Program-made: the position numbers and the translations under genes
The notes under the pieces: model-generated
What the model was told of the DNA's origin: nothing
The model's database searches: none
Seen by the model: the letters and a program-made list of their open reading frames with translations, nothing else
Assembly (NCBI GenBank): GCA_019459145.1
Contig: JAIBEK010000046.1
Span: 1-46,400 of the forward strand
Direction of reading: 5' to 3'
DNA: 46,400 nucleotides
Source of the DNA: Arenimonas sp.
GTDB lineage: Bacteria; Pseudomonadota; Alphaproteobacteria; Rhizobiales; Rhizobiaceae
Shown here: piece after piece, positions 7,235 through 16,330 of the stretch
Numbering within the stretch: the stretch's first letter is position 1
Layout of the letters: each line of letters begins with the position of its first letter

Positions 7235-8725
7235 ATGAATAGCCAGGATTTTCGTCAGGAGACGCTGCAGGCCTCCGCCCTGCTCGACGACATGCTGGCC
7301 CTGCGCGCCACGGTCATCGAGGCATCGACGGCGTTGATCGACGGCTTCAGCGGTAGCGATGCGTCATCCATCGATCCGGCCCTTGTCAATCTGGCCCACT
7401 ATCTCTGCCTGCGCCACCACGATATCCGCCCGCTCCAGCGGCGGTTGATGCGCTTCGGGCTCTCGTCGCTCGGCCGCCTTGAAAGCCGCGTCCTGCCAAC
7501 GCTGGATGCCGTCATCGTCGCCCTGGCCTCGCTCGCCGGCCGTCAGGGCCCTGTTGCGATGCCGCAGGAAGACGAGTTCTTCCGCGGCGAAGCGCGGCTC
7601 GAAGAGGCGTCGGCGGCCCTGTTCGGCCGCCCGCCGGTCAACCGGCGCACGCGGATCATGGTGACGCTGCCGAGCGAGGCGGCGGACGGTCCGGACTTCA
7701 TCCTCGACCTTGCCCGACGCGGCATGGACGTGGCGCGGATCAACTGCGCGCATGACGGGCCGGAGGCCTGGCGCGCCATGGCGGGCTTTGCCCGCGCCGC
7801 CGGCGCCGCGACCGGCCGCGACATCACGGTGCTGATGGACATTGCCGGCCCGAAGATCCGCACCGCCGCCGTGCAGGTGCCCGACAAGAAGTCACGGCTC
7901 CAGCCGGGGGACCGCATCCGTCTGGTGGCCTCCGGTGTCCCTAGAACCTGTGCCGAGGTGCTCTATTCGGCCGGCGTCTCGTTGCCTGAAATGGTCACGC
8001 GCCTTTCGATCGGCGATCGGGTGCGCTATGACGACGGCAAGCTGGAAGCGGTGGTGGAAAGCCTCGAAAACGGCGAGGCGGTGATCCGGGTCGAAAGGAC
8101 CAAGGCGCGCGGCACCAGGCTGAAGCCGGAAAAGGGCATCAACCTGCCGGACACCGCACTCGGCCTGTCGCCGCTGACGGCCAAGGACGAAACCGACCTG
8201 GTCACCGTGATCGAATGCGCCGACATGATCGGCTATTCCTTCGTCAGCCGCCCGGAAGACATTGATCTGCTCGACAGCATGCTGGCCCGCCACGGCATGG
8301 CCGATCGCACGCTCGGCCTGATCGCCAAGATCGAACAGCCGGAGGCCGTGCGCAACCTGCCGGCCCTGATCGCCAGGGCACGGCGGCGCGGCCCATTCGG
8401 CGTGATGATCGCGCGCGGTGACCTCGCGGCCGAAATCGGTTTCGAACGGCTGGCGGAAATGCAGGAGGAGATCCTGTGGATCAGCGAAGCAGCTTCCGTC
8501 CCCGCGGTATGGGCGACGCAGGTGCTCGAAGACCTGGTGCGGGAAGGCATTCCGACCCGTGGCGAGATGACCGACGCGGCCATGGCGGCGCGAGCGGAAT
8601 GCGTCATGCTCAACAAGGGACCGGCCGTCGGCCAGGCGGTCGAACTGCTCGACCGCCTGCTCGCCCGCATGGACGAGCACATGTTCAAGAAGACGCCGAC
8701 CCTCAGGGCGCTCAAATCCTGGTGA
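7235..8725 (+). CDS. Pyruvate kinase-like protein, N-terminally extended, no C domain
   Basis: About 496 residues. Residues about 1-135 are a helical extension unlike normal pyruvate kinase. The TIM-barrel part then begins with RRTRIMVTLPSEAADGPDFI and shows ARINCAHDG, MDIAGPKIRT, a B domain (about 220-290), KIEQPEAVRNL, MIARGDLAAEIG, WATQVLEDLVREGIPTRGEM and AECVMLNKGP. These are the K+/Mg2+, ADP and phosphoenolpyruvate site motifs of pyruvate kinase. The protein stops right after the barrel, so the regulatory C domain is missing. ATG 7235 has AGGGG eight bases upstream and is preferred to GTG 7226. Catalysis on phosphoenolpyruvate is likely but not certain. Confidence 0.82.
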   Translation: MNSQDFRQETLQASALLDDMLALRATVIEASTALIDGFSGSDASSIDPALVNLAHYLCLRHHDIRPLQRRLMRFGLSSLGRLESRVLPTLDAVIVALASLAGRQGPVAMPQEDEFFRGEARLEEASAALFGRPPVNRRTRIMVTLPSEAADGPDFILDLARRGMDVARINCAHDGPEAWRAMAGFARAAGAATGRDITVLMDIAGPKIRTAAVQVPDKKSRLQPGDRIRLVASGVPRTCAEVLYSAGVSLPEMVTRLSIGDRVRYDDGKLEAVVESLENGEAVIRVERTKARGTRLKPEKGINLPDTALGLSPLTAKDETDLVTVIECADMIGYSFVSRPEDIDLLDSMLARHGMADRTLGLIAKIEQPEAVRNLPALIARARRRGPFGVMIARGDLAAEIGFERLAEMQEEILWISEAASVPAVWATQVLEDLVREGIPTRGEMTDAAMAARAECVMLNKGPAVGQAVELLDRLLARMDEHMFKKTPTLRALKSW

Positions 8726-8830
8726 TCCCTTTCGCCTTGAGCTTTCGTCGCGTGCCATAGTGCCTCTCGGCGATTGATTTGCCGTACGCCCCGGATTAAC
8801 TATCTTCGTTGCATCGAATGAACGATGCCG

Positions 8831-8854
8831 GTGCACGGAGTGGGGTCCGTGCAC
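8831..8854. repeat. Intergenic hairpin
   Basis: GTGCACGGA (8831-8839) and TCCGTGCAC (8846-8854) form a perfect 9-bp stem with a GTGGGG loop, between the pyruvate kinase-like gene and the lipoprotein gene. No T run follows, so it is not a classical terminator; it could be a leader structure of the downstream mRNA. Confidence 0.45.
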
Positions 8855-8938
8855 GGATGGGGGACGGGCCTGGTTTCTGCATGATGATGATGTTTTCGCA
8901 CCGCTTCACCATGCGCGCTGCTTGCCGCGGGTAGGGCC

Positions 8939-9853
8939 ATGGCGTTTGACAGAATTGCGCTCCGTCGCTGGTCGTGCCGTGCCCTCGTGATCGGGCTGAT
9001 GCTGTTCGTTTCGGCCTGCACGACGGTGCCGAAGCCCGCTCCGGCCCCTTTGCCCGCCAATGCCCCGCTGGGCGATTGCTGCCAGAAGCCGGAGCGCTAT
9101 CCGAAGGGCCTCGTCGCCCTGGCCGAGCCTTTCGCACCCGCAATCGGGAAGATGGTCGCGGCCGTAGTCTGGCGCAAGGGTGACCTGTTGCGTCATGACG
9201 CTGCGATCGATCGTCTCCTCGCTGATCTCCGGCCGTTGGATGTGGTCGCGGTCAGCAACAAGGGACGCCTCTCGGGGCACGCGATCCCCGGCCATTTCGG
9301 TCATGTGGCGATCTATGTCGGGACGGAAGCACAATTGCGCCGCGCCGGCGCCTGGGACCTTCCCGCTATCCGCAAGCACCATGCTGCGATCCGCGACGGC
9401 GCCCTGTTCATCGAGGCCGACAACAAGGGCGTCCACCTTTCCACGGCGCCAGCGGCTCTGGATGCCGATGCGATTGCCCTGATGCGGCCGGCCGGCCTTG
9501 GCCCTGTGCGGCGGCAGCAGGCCTTGGCGGGGTTCTATCGACGCGTGGGCATGCCCTTCGACTATTATTTTGATCTCGACACGACCGGCTGCACCTTCTG
9601 CACGGAACTGGTCAATACCGTGCTGCCGGAAATGCGTTTGCCGACCCGCCCCGTCTACGGCCGACGTCTCATCCTGCCGGACGAAGTCGTTGCCGCCACG
9701 GTGCGCGGGCGAACCGGTTTCACCTTCCTGCGCTATGTCCGGGCCGGTCGTGACGGATGGGAGACGCTGGGCCGGGGCGAGGTGGAGGAAGACCTTCTCG
9801 CCGAATGGTCAAGGCCCGAGCGTCCGCCCCAGGTTACCGCCCTGGAGCGCTGA
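8939..9853 (+). CDS. YiiX/YebB-like permuted papain-fold lipoprotein
   Basis: A 304-residue protein with a lipoprotein signal (hydrophobic residues 16-25, lipobox VSAC, Cys27). The hydrolase core matches the YiiX/YaeF (C92, permuted NlpC/P60-papain) family: GHFGHVAIYVG with His122 in the middle, IEADNKGVHLS, and near the C-terminus GCTFCTELVNTVLPEM with Cys221 as the likely nucleophile. Family members are thought to cleave amide or ester bonds in the cell envelope; the substrate is unknown. A GTAGGG element precedes the ATG. It stands alone, with a hairpin in the leader and about 200 bases after it before the BA14K gene on the other strand. Confidence 0.8.
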   Translation: MAFDRIALRRWSCRALVIGLMLFVSACTTVPKPAPAPLPANAPLGDCCQKPERYPKGLVALAEPFAPAIGKMVAAVVWRKGDLLRHDAAIDRLLADLRPLDVVAVSNKGRLSGHAIPGHFGHVAIYVGTEAQLRRAGAWDLPAIRKHHAAIRDGALFIEADNKGVHLSTAPAALDADAIALMRPAGLGPVRRQQALAGFYRRVGMPFDYYFDLDTTGCTFCTELVNTVLPEMRLPTRPVYGRRLILPDEVVAATVRGRTGFTFLRYVRAGRDGWETLGRGEVEEDLLAEWSRPERPPQVTALER

Positions 9854-10055
9854 ACGCCGGACTGAACAGGCAGGGCAGTATCGGTCTTGCGGAGCCTCCG
9901 CAAGCAAGGCGCCAAACGGTTGTCGGAGAAATCCAGATAAAACAGGACTGATGCAGATCGTCGTCGCGGCATCGTTCCGGGTGAAGATGCCCAAGGCAGC
10001 ATGACCGCCGCATACGATGATGCGACGGCCTTGATCGGGGTGCTCGTAACCTACC

Positions 10056-10535
10056 TCAACGGTAGGGGCTTCTGCAGCGGTGGTAGCGGCCATCAAAGCC
10101 CAGATAGGTATCGGTCCGCGGATTATAGGAGCGATAGCGGTTCATGCACCAGCGCACGTGAGCGGAACTCGTTCCCCAGACCGGCGGCGGCGGCGGACGT
10201 CCCCACACCGGCGGCGGTGGCGGTGGAGGTCTCCAGCCGGACGGCGGCGGAGGGGGTGGGGGCCTCCAGCCGGGAGGCGGAGGTGGCGGTGGGGGCCTCC
10301 AGCCCGGCGGCGGCGGACCACCTCCCCAACCGGGCGGTGGAGGTGGGGGCGGCCATTGAACCAGAAGAAGGTCTCCGGCCCCGCTCGTAGCCGGAGGCAA
10401 AAGCGATCCTGTGGAAACGGACCGACTTCCGGCCGGATCGGCCATCGGTCCGGCCATGGGACCGACGGTGTCCGGCGCAATACCGGTCAGACAAGCGAGC
10501 CCGAAAATGGCAGCCCGCCAGATTTTCGTATTCAT
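10056..10535 (-). CDS. BA14K family protein with proline-rich region
   Basis: A 159-residue secreted protein. MNTKIWRAAIFGLACLTG starts a signal peptide; the ATG at 10535 has a perfect GAGGAGGA ribosome site. Residues about 60-120 are made of PPPPPPPGWRP-like repeats. The C-terminus WCMNRYRSYNPRTDTYLGFD followed by GRYHRC is the BA14K domain, first known from a Brucella antigen and common in Rhizobiales; its role is unsettled (cell envelope, lectin-like activity reported for Brucella). The proline/glycine/tryptophan stretch would form an extended spacer in the periplasm. A longer frame upstream lacks any signal peptide and is rejected. Confidence 0.88.
   Translation of the reverse strand: MNTKIWRAAIFGLACLTGIAPDTVGPMAGPMADPAGSRSVSTGSLLPPATSGAGDLLLVQWPPPPPPPGWGGGPPPPGWRPPPPPPPPGWRPPPPPPPSGWRPPPPPPPVWGRPPPPPVWGTSSAHVRWCMNRYRSYNPRTDTYLGFDGRYHRCRSPYR
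10175..10357 (-). repeat. Proline-rich coding repeats of the BA14K gene
   Basis: Imperfect tandem copies, about 36 to 39 bases each, of CGG/GGCGG-type sequence encoding PPPPPPPGWRP. At least four copies are visible. Such repeats expand and contract by slippage, so length will vary between strains. Confidence 0.6.
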
Positions 10536-10659
10536 CACAGTCCTCCTCGACCACAAGGGGGCGCACCCGATACGGCCTATGCCGGGAAATTCCGGCATTA
10601 ACGAATATCGGCATGTTTCGATGTGGCTGCCTTGATACACGTCAATCGGCATGGATCAC

Positions 10660-13600
10660 CTATTCGGCAGCGGCCCGCTTGCCTCCCGAGACCTGGGTAA
10701 TAAAGGCGCGAAGGGCGGCCGGACGGACCGGCTTGTGCTGCAGGGTGATGGTCTGCCGTTCGGCTTCCGCCCTGACCTCGGCCGTTCGGTCGGCGGTGAT
10801 CAGAAGTGCGGGAATGTCGCTCTCGTAGAGCGCCCGAAGGCGCAGGATCGCGCCGATGCCGCTGCCGTCGCCGAGATGGTAGTCGGCGATGATGACGTCC
10901 GGCGGGCTCTTGTTCGCCGCAACGATCGCGTCGAGCGCCTCGATCGAGCCGGCCAAGGTGACGGCACAGCCCCAGCCGGACAGCAGGAGGTCCATGCCTT
11001 CGAGAATTTTCGGCTCATTGTCGATGCACAGAACCCGCAGACCCTCGAGCGGTATGGCGCCCTTGCCGCCGAGCGGCAGGTCGGTCACCGCGGCCGCCAC
11101 CGGCGCTGACTTGTCCAGCGGCATGATGACGCGAAAGGTTGTGCCCTTGCCCTGCTTGGACGAAAGCTGCACCGGATGGTTCAGAACGCGGGCGATGCGA
11201 TCGACGATCGACAGGCCGAGCCCGAGGCCCGATGCCGTGCGCATGCCCTCCTCGAGCCGGGCGAACTCCTTGAACACGGTGCGGAACTTCGACGACGGAA
11301 TACCGATGCCGCTGTCCATCACCTGGATGACGACCTCGTTGCCGTGCCGCCGGGCACCGACCAGCACCCGTCCCGAAGGCGTGTACTTGATGGCATTGGA
11401 GACGAGGTTCTGGACCAGTCTGCGCAAGAGATTGGGGTCGGAGCGGACGGTGAGCGAGGTCGGCATGACGACAAGCTTGAGATCCTTTTCCCGCGCGATG
11501 GGCGCGAAGTCGGTCTCGATGCGCTCCAGCAGCCCCTGCAATGGCACGGCCGCCAGCCGCGGTTTCATCGCGCCGGTGTCGAGCCTTGAGATGTCGAGCA
11601 CGGCACCGAGAATGATCTCGACCGATTCCAGGGCGGAATCGATGTTGCGGACCATGCTGCTATTGTCCGAATCGCCGAGCCGCTCGACCAGGGACGAGGA
11701 GTAGAGCCGGGCGGCATTGAGCGGTTGCAGAATGTCGTGGCCGGCCGCGGCGAAAAAGCGGGTCTTGCCGATATTCGCCTCGTCGGCCGCAGCCCGCGCC
11801 TCGGCCAGCGCATGGTTGACCCGGGTCAGTTCGGCGGTTCGCTCGCTGACCCGCTGTTCCAGCGTCTCATTGGCCTGCTTCAACGCCTTGTCGGCCGCCA
11901 CCTGGCTGGTGATGTCGGTAAATGTGGCGACGAAGCCCTTGTCCGGCATCGGATTGCAGCGCGCCTCGATGATACGCTCGCCAGCCGCCGTGACCAGCCG
12001 GAACGGCTTGTCGAACTGGTGGAAACGCTTGACCAACTGGGCCTGGTCGCCGGTGGCGACGTCGCCGCGTTGCGCCAGGATCGCCACCATCTCGCTCAGC
12101 GGGAAGCCGACCTGGCCGACATGTTCGGGCAGGTCCAGCAGGCTGCGGAACCTTCGGTTCCAGATCGTCAGGCGGTTGCTCGCGTCGAACACGGCGATGC
12201 CCTGATCCATCTGCGACAGCGCCGTCTGCAGCATGTCCTGGTTATATTGCAGGGCTTCACTGGCCTGGTCGAGCAGCCAGGCCGTGTCGGCCGATGTGTC
12301 CTCGGCCTTCTGCAGGATCAGCGACAGCACCAGCCTGGCCGAGGACGAGCCGATCGCGCTGCCGAGCAATTGCTCGGAGAAATGGATGAAGGCCATGTCG
12401 GCCGGACTTTCGTCGTCCAGTCGATGGCCGGCGGCCTGCTCGTAGGAGCGGAAGGAGCGCGTCATCCGCTCGTCGCCGAGGTAGCGGGCGATGGCGGCCT
12501 TGAGGTCGCCGACGGTGACCCTGGTCTTCCAGCCGCGCGTGGCGAACTGCGAGCGTGGATGGCGCTTGACGAAGATGCCCGACTGGATCCGCTCGACGGG
12601 TCGCGGATTGCGGCTGAGCGAACCGATGATGAAGGCCGCCGTGTTGACCAGCAGGCTGAGCAGCGTCGAATTGACCAGCGGGTCGGCATGTTCCGGACTG
12701 AACATGCCGACGCCGGGAAAGAGGAAACCGAGAATGGACGAGGCGATCTGCGAATTGTCCTGGGCGCCGAGGCTCGGCAGGAAGGACAGATAGGCCCAGA
12801 CGAAGATGCCCGAGGACAGGCCGGCGATGGCGCCGCGGGCATTGGCCCTTCGCCACATCAGTCCGCCGAACAGGGAAGGGGCGATCTGCGCGATCGCGGC
12901 AAACGCCAGAAGCCCGATCGAGGCGAGGCCTGTCGTATTGTCGGCCGAGCGGTAATAGACATAGCCGAGCAGCATGACGGCGAAGATCGCCGAGCGGCGG
13001 ATGTGCAGCAGCGTCTTGCCGAAGTCGTCGCGATGGCTGGGCCGCGTCAGCAGCTTCTGCCGCAGGAAGATCGGCAGGATCATGTCGTTCGACACCATGA
13101 TCGCAAGCGCCACGGAGGCGACAATGACCATGGCGGTCGCGGCGGAAAAGCCGCCGAGGAAGGTGATCAGCGATACGGTCGCCATCTCGTTGTGCAGCGG
13201 CAACGACAAGACATAGAGGTCGGCATCGCCGCCGCCGGAAAAAGTCATGATCCCGCCGATCGCCGCGGGCAGGACGAAGATGTTGATGGCGACGAGATAG
13301 AGCGGCATCAGGATGCCGGCGAGCTTCAGCTCGCGGCTGGTACGGTTCTCCACCACCGTGACGTGGAACTGGCGCGGCAGCATGATGATGGCGAAGGCCG
13401 ACAGCGCGATCAGCAGCAGCCACCGGCTGAGCGGCGTCTGGTAGGACAGGGCCGTCATGACGGCCTCGTTCTCGGTCGCCTTCTGCCACAGGTCGGTCGG
13501 TCCGTCGAACAGGAAGAACACGACGTAGACGCCCAGCGTCCAGAACGCCACGAGCTTGACCACCGATTCCATGGCGATGGCGAGGATCAGGCCGTCCTGG

Positions 13601-14169
13601 TGTTCGGTGGCGTCGGTGTGGCGCGTACCGAAGACGACGGCAAAGCAGGCCAGCACGAAGGCGACGACCAGCGGTAGGTCGATGAAGTAGAGGTTGCCCG
13701 TGCCGATGCCGTATTCCGTCGGATCGACCATGGCCGCGACGGAGCTCGATACCGCCTTCAGTTGCAGGGCAATGTAGGGAATGGTCCCGACCAGGCAGAT
13801 GATCGTGACGAGCATGCCGACGATCGGATTCTTGCCGTAGCGCGCGGCGATGAAGTCGGCGCCGGAGGTAAGCTTCTCCGCCTTGGCGAGATCGATGATC
13901 CGCCGGACGATCGGCATGCCGATGGTGAACATCAGGATCGGGCCGATATAGATGGCGGTGAATTCGAGGCCGTGCTCGGCAGCGAGACCCACCCCGCCGA
14001 AATAGGTCCAGGAGGTGCAATAGACGGCGAGGCTGAGCGCATAGACGATCGGCCGGCCGTTCTCGGGCACGCCATGCGCGCGGCTCTTGCGGTCGCCGTA
14101 GCTGGCCACCGCGAACAGCAGCAGCAGATAGGCGAAGGCCGAGGCAAAGATGACCCATCCCGGAAGCAC
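10660..14169 (-). CDS. Sodium/solute symporter-fused hybrid histidine kinase
   Basis: A 1169-residue inner-membrane sensor of the NahK/CbrA-like type. Residues about 1-490 form a multi-pass Na+/solute symporter (PutP-like) domain with motifs such as CTSWTYFGGVGLAAEHG and SGADFIAARYG. A PAS domain follows (about 650-770, MDQGIAVFDASNRLTIWNRR), then a coiled linker, a dimerisation box with the phospho-acceptor His in AAAGHDILQPLNAARLY, an ATPase domain (LVQNLVSNAIKYT, SGIGIP, GLGLGLSIV) and a C-terminal receiver domain (about 1043-1169) with DNEP, IADYHLGD and KPVR. It may sense a transported solute; phosphate would pass to its own receiver and onward. The GTG start has AGGAGG five bases upstream. 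No response regulator or substrate gene lies beside it. Confidence 0.92.
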   Translation of the reverse strand: MLPGWVIFASAFAYLLLLFAVASYGDRKSRAHGVPENGRPIVYALSLAVYCTSWTYFGGVGLAAEHGLEFTAIYIGPILMFTIGMPIVRRIIDLAKAEKLTSGADFIAARYGKNPIVGMLVTIICLVGTIPYIALQLKAVSSSVAAMVDPTEYGIGTGNLYFIDLPLVVAFVLACFAVVFGTRHTDATEHQDGLILAIAMESVVKLVAFWTLGVYVVFFLFDGPTDLWQKATENEAVMTALSYQTPLSRWLLLIALSAFAIIMLPRQFHVTVVENRTSRELKLAGILMPLYLVAINIFVLPAAIGGIMTFSGGGDADLYVLSLPLHNEMATVSLITFLGGFSAATAMVIVASVALAIMVSNDMILPIFLRQKLLTRPSHRDDFGKTLLHIRRSAIFAVMLLGYVYYRSADNTTGLASIGLLAFAAIAQIAPSLFGGLMWRRANARGAIAGLSSGIFVWAYLSFLPSLGAQDNSQIASSILGFLFPGVGMFSPEHADPLVNSTLLSLLVNTAAFIIGSLSRNPRPVERIQSGIFVKRHPRSQFATRGWKTRVTVGDLKAAIARYLGDERMTRSFRSYEQAAGHRLDDESPADMAFIHFSEQLLGSAIGSSSARLVLSLILQKAEDTSADTAWLLDQASEALQYNQDMLQTALSQMDQGIAVFDASNRLTIWNRRFRSLLDLPEHVGQVGFPLSEMVAILAQRGDVATGDQAQLVKRFHQFDKPFRLVTAAGERIIEARCNPMPDKGFVATFTDITSQVAADKALKQANETLEQRVSERTAELTRVNHALAEARAAADEANIGKTRFFAAAGHDILQPLNAARLYSSSLVERLGDSDNSSMVRNIDSALESVEIILGAVLDISRLDTGAMKPRLAAVPLQGLLERIETDFAPIAREKDLKLVVMPTSLTVRSDPNLLRRLVQNLVSNAIKYTPSGRVLVGARRHGNEVVIQVMDSGIGIPSSKFRTVFKEFARLEEGMRTASGLGLGLSIVDRIARVLNHPVQLSSKQGKGTTFRVIMPLDKSAPVAAAVTDLPLGGKGAIPLEGLRVLCIDNEPKILEGMDLLLSGWGCAVTLAGSIEALDAIVAANKSPPDVIIADYHLGDGSGIGAILRLRALYESDIPALLITADRTAEVRAEAERQTITLQHKPVRPAALRAFITQVSGGKRAAAE

Positions 14170-14383
14170 GCTTCCTCCTCATCGTCGGCGTTCCATCGAG
14201 CGGGAACCTTAGGGGAAGTCACCGCCGTTTGAAATCGCTTCAATCTCGATCTTAAGTCGAACGCTGACCGCGACGACAGGAATTTCACTGTTTCCGAATG
14301 ATCGCACTTTCGATATTCATTGTCGCGGCATGACGCCACGACAGGGACGGGCGTTGCTTGTCGAACGGTTAAAGGAGATGGGT

Positions 14384-14809
14384 ATGCTGAACGAGTTCAA
14401 GACCTTTATCGCGCGCGGCAATGTCATGGACCTCGCCGTCGGTGTGATCATCGGCGGCGCCTTCGGCCTGATCGTCAACTCGCTTGTCCAGGACATCGTC
14501 ATGCCGCTGGTCGGCGTGGTCTTCGGCGGCTTCGATTTCTCCAACTATTTCCTGCCGCTGAGCGCGAACGTGACGGCAAACTCGCTCGAGGCCGCCCGCG
14601 AGCAGGGCGCCGTCTTCGCCTATGGCAACTTCATTACCGTCATCATCAACTTCCTGATCCTCGCATGGATCATCTTCCTGATGGTCAAGGGCGTGAACTC
14701 GCTGCGCGCCTCGCTCGAGAAGCAGGAGAAGAAGGAGGCCGAAGCCGCCCCGCCGCCGGCCGACATCCAGCTTCTGACCGAGATCCGCGACCTGCTGAAG
14801 ACGCGCTGA
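14384..14809 (+). CDS. mscL: Large-conductance mechanosensitive channel
   Basis: A 141-residue MscL, normal for the family. The channel opens under membrane tension to release solutes on hypo-osmotic shock. The N-terminal helix [20 protein letters not shown], the first membrane helix [20 protein letters not shown] and the periplasmic loop are typical; the second membrane helix is [20 protein letters not shown]. The C-terminal bundle [13 protein letters not shown] is intact. ATG 14384 has AAAGGAG a few bases upstream; upstream ATGs add non-family residues. The gene is monocistronic and divergent from the sensor kinase. Confidence 0.95.
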   Translation: MLNEFKTFIARGNVMDLAVGVIIGGAFGLIVNSLVQDIVMPLVGVVFGGFDFSNYFLPLSANVTANSLEAAREQGAVFAYGNFITVIINFLILAWIIFLMVKGVNSLRASLEKQEKKEAEAAPPPADIQLLTEIRDLLKTR

Positions 14810-14971
14810 AGCGACATCGGCGAAGGGCGGGACCGTCTCAATCCGGGACGGCCCGTTCGTCCATCCATCACCGAAATCGATTCTGCCCTCACGGATTGTC
14901 ATGGGATTTTCCCGGCGCAATCCGCTAGACCTCTGGTTGGCGAACACACGTCGAACCGGAGAAGCTAGCCC

Positions 14972-16141
14972 ATGTCGCTTGTGAAGGATCTCAGCCCCCG
15001 CGCCCTTGCCGCACCGGAAAGCGGGATCGTCGAGATCATCAATTATGCCCGTGGCCGTGACGGTCTCCTGCCGCTCTGGGCGGGGGAAGGCGACCTGCCG
15101 AGCCCCGATTTCATCAATCGCGCGGCAAGCGACGCGCTTCTCGGCGGCGAGACCTTCTACACCTGGCAGCGCGGCATTCCCGAACTTCGCGAGGCGCTGT
15201 CGCGCTACTATGCCCGCCATTTCGGCGTCGAGCTTTCGCCCGAACACTTCTATGTCACCGCCTCCGGCATGCAGGCGATCGCCCTTGGCGTCCAGGCGAT
15301 CACCCAGCCGGGCGACGAGATGATCTACCTGTCGCCGGCCTGGCCGAACATCATCTCGGCGATCGATATCGCCGGGGGCCGCTCCGTTGGCGTGCCGCTG
15401 ACCTTTGCCAATGGCCGCTGGTCGCTCGACATGGATAGGCTCGAACAGGCGATCACGCCGAGGACGCGCGGCCTGTTCATCAACACGCCGTCCAACCCCA
15501 CCGGCTGGACGGCGACGCATGCTGACCTCAAGGCCATTCTCGAACTGGCGCGCCGCCACGGACTGTGGATCCTCGCCGACGAGATCTATGCGCTCTATTA
15601 TTACGGCGGCGGACATCGCGCGCCGTCCTTCCTCGATGTCATGGTCGAGGGCGACCGGGTGATCTTCGCCAACTCCTTCTCCAAGAATTGGTCGATGACC
15701 GGCTGGCGCGTCGGCTGGATCGTCGCGCCGCCGGAAACGGGGCAGGTGTTCGAGAACCTGATCCAGTATTCCACCTCCGGCGTCGCCCAGTTCATGCAGC
15801 GTGGCGCGGTTGCCGCGCTCGACCAGGGTGACGGCTTCGTTCGCGAGAATTTCGACCGCGCGAAGAAATCACGCGATCTGCTGTGCGATGCGTTGATCGC
15901 CACCAACCGGGTCGAGACCCTGAAGCCCGAAGGGGCGCTCTATGCCTTCCTCAAGATTGACGGCATCACCGACAGCCGGCAGGCCGCGCTCGACATCGTC
16001 GATCAAACCGGCGTGGCGCTGGCGCCGGGATCGGCCTTCGGCATGGGCGGCGAGGGTTTCCTGCGGGCCTGCTTCCTGCGCGACCCGAAACAGATCGAGG
16101 AAGCGGCCGACCGGCTGTGCCGCTATATTCTGGCGCTTTGA
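14972..16141 (+). CDS. PLP-dependent aminotransferase (class I/II)
   Basis: A 389-residue fold-type I aminotransferase of the aspartate/aromatic group, moving an amino group between an amino acid and a 2-oxo acid. Landmarks: GEGDLPSPDFI, FYTWQRGIPELREALSRYY, TASGMQAIALGVQAI, NTPSNPTGW, ADEIYALY (PLP-contacting D and Y) and NSFSKNWSMTGWRVGW, where Lys238 should form the Schiff base. FLRACFLRDP near the end supplies the arginine for the substrate carboxylate. The start has GGAGAAGC upstream. Exact substrate is not predictable. The gene is alone, followed by an AT-rich region that belongs to the glycan cluster. Confidence 0.88.
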   Translation: MSLVKDLSPRALAAPESGIVEIINYARGRDGLLPLWAGEGDLPSPDFINRAASDALLGGETFYTWQRGIPELREALSRYYARHFGVELSPEHFYVTASGMQAIALGVQAITQPGDEMIYLSPAWPNIISAIDIAGGRSVGVPLTFANGRWSLDMDRLEQAITPRTRGLFINTPSNPTGWTATHADLKAILELARRHGLWILADEIYALYYYGGGHRAPSFLDVMVEGDRVIFANSFSKNWSMTGWRVGWIVAPPETGQVFENLIQYSTSGVAQFMQRGAVAALDQGDGFVRENFDRAKKSRDLLCDALIATNRVETLKPEGALYAFLKIDGITDSRQAALDIVDQTGVALAPGSAFGMGGEGFLRACFLRDPKQIEEAADRLCRYILAL

Positions 16142-16202
16142 TCCGGCGGCGGCCCGGGGATCCCATGCTCCGCGCCGCGATCGATAAAATTCTAGCGAAG
16201 TT

Positions 16203-16214
16203 TGCAATATTGCA
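16203..16214. promoter_or_regulatory. Palindrome in the AT-rich leader of the glycan cluster
   Basis: TGCAATATTGCA is a perfect 12-bp palindrome in the roughly 190-base AT-rich intergenic region before galE. The whole region (about 16180-16290) stands out as much more AT-rich than the flanks, as in promoters bound by Ros/MucR or H-NS-like regulators in rhizobia. The regulator is not known from sequence. Confidence 0.35.
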
Positions 16215-16330
16215 TTTTCTATACTTGAAACTAAACCGTATCAATACTGAACAAGACCGAGAAATGTAAGCAAAGTTAAAGGCTGCATTGCCTAGGTTCA
16301 TCTCGTCAAAGAATTGCGGGATGGACAAAA

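Noticed and set aside
10175..10357. CRISPR-like short repeats
   Set aside because: The repeats are in frame, encode PPPPPPPGW units of a BA14K protein, and have no spacers.
11725..13677. 650-codon open frame on the plus strand
   Set aside because: It lies antisense to the symporter-kinase gene, has a charged low-complexity translation rich in R/D/G/Q without any domain, and is a mirror of GC-rich codon use.
14200..14226. EcfG promoter before mscL
   Set aside because: GGAAC is followed by CGTT only after 18 bases, outside the accepted 16-17 spacing.
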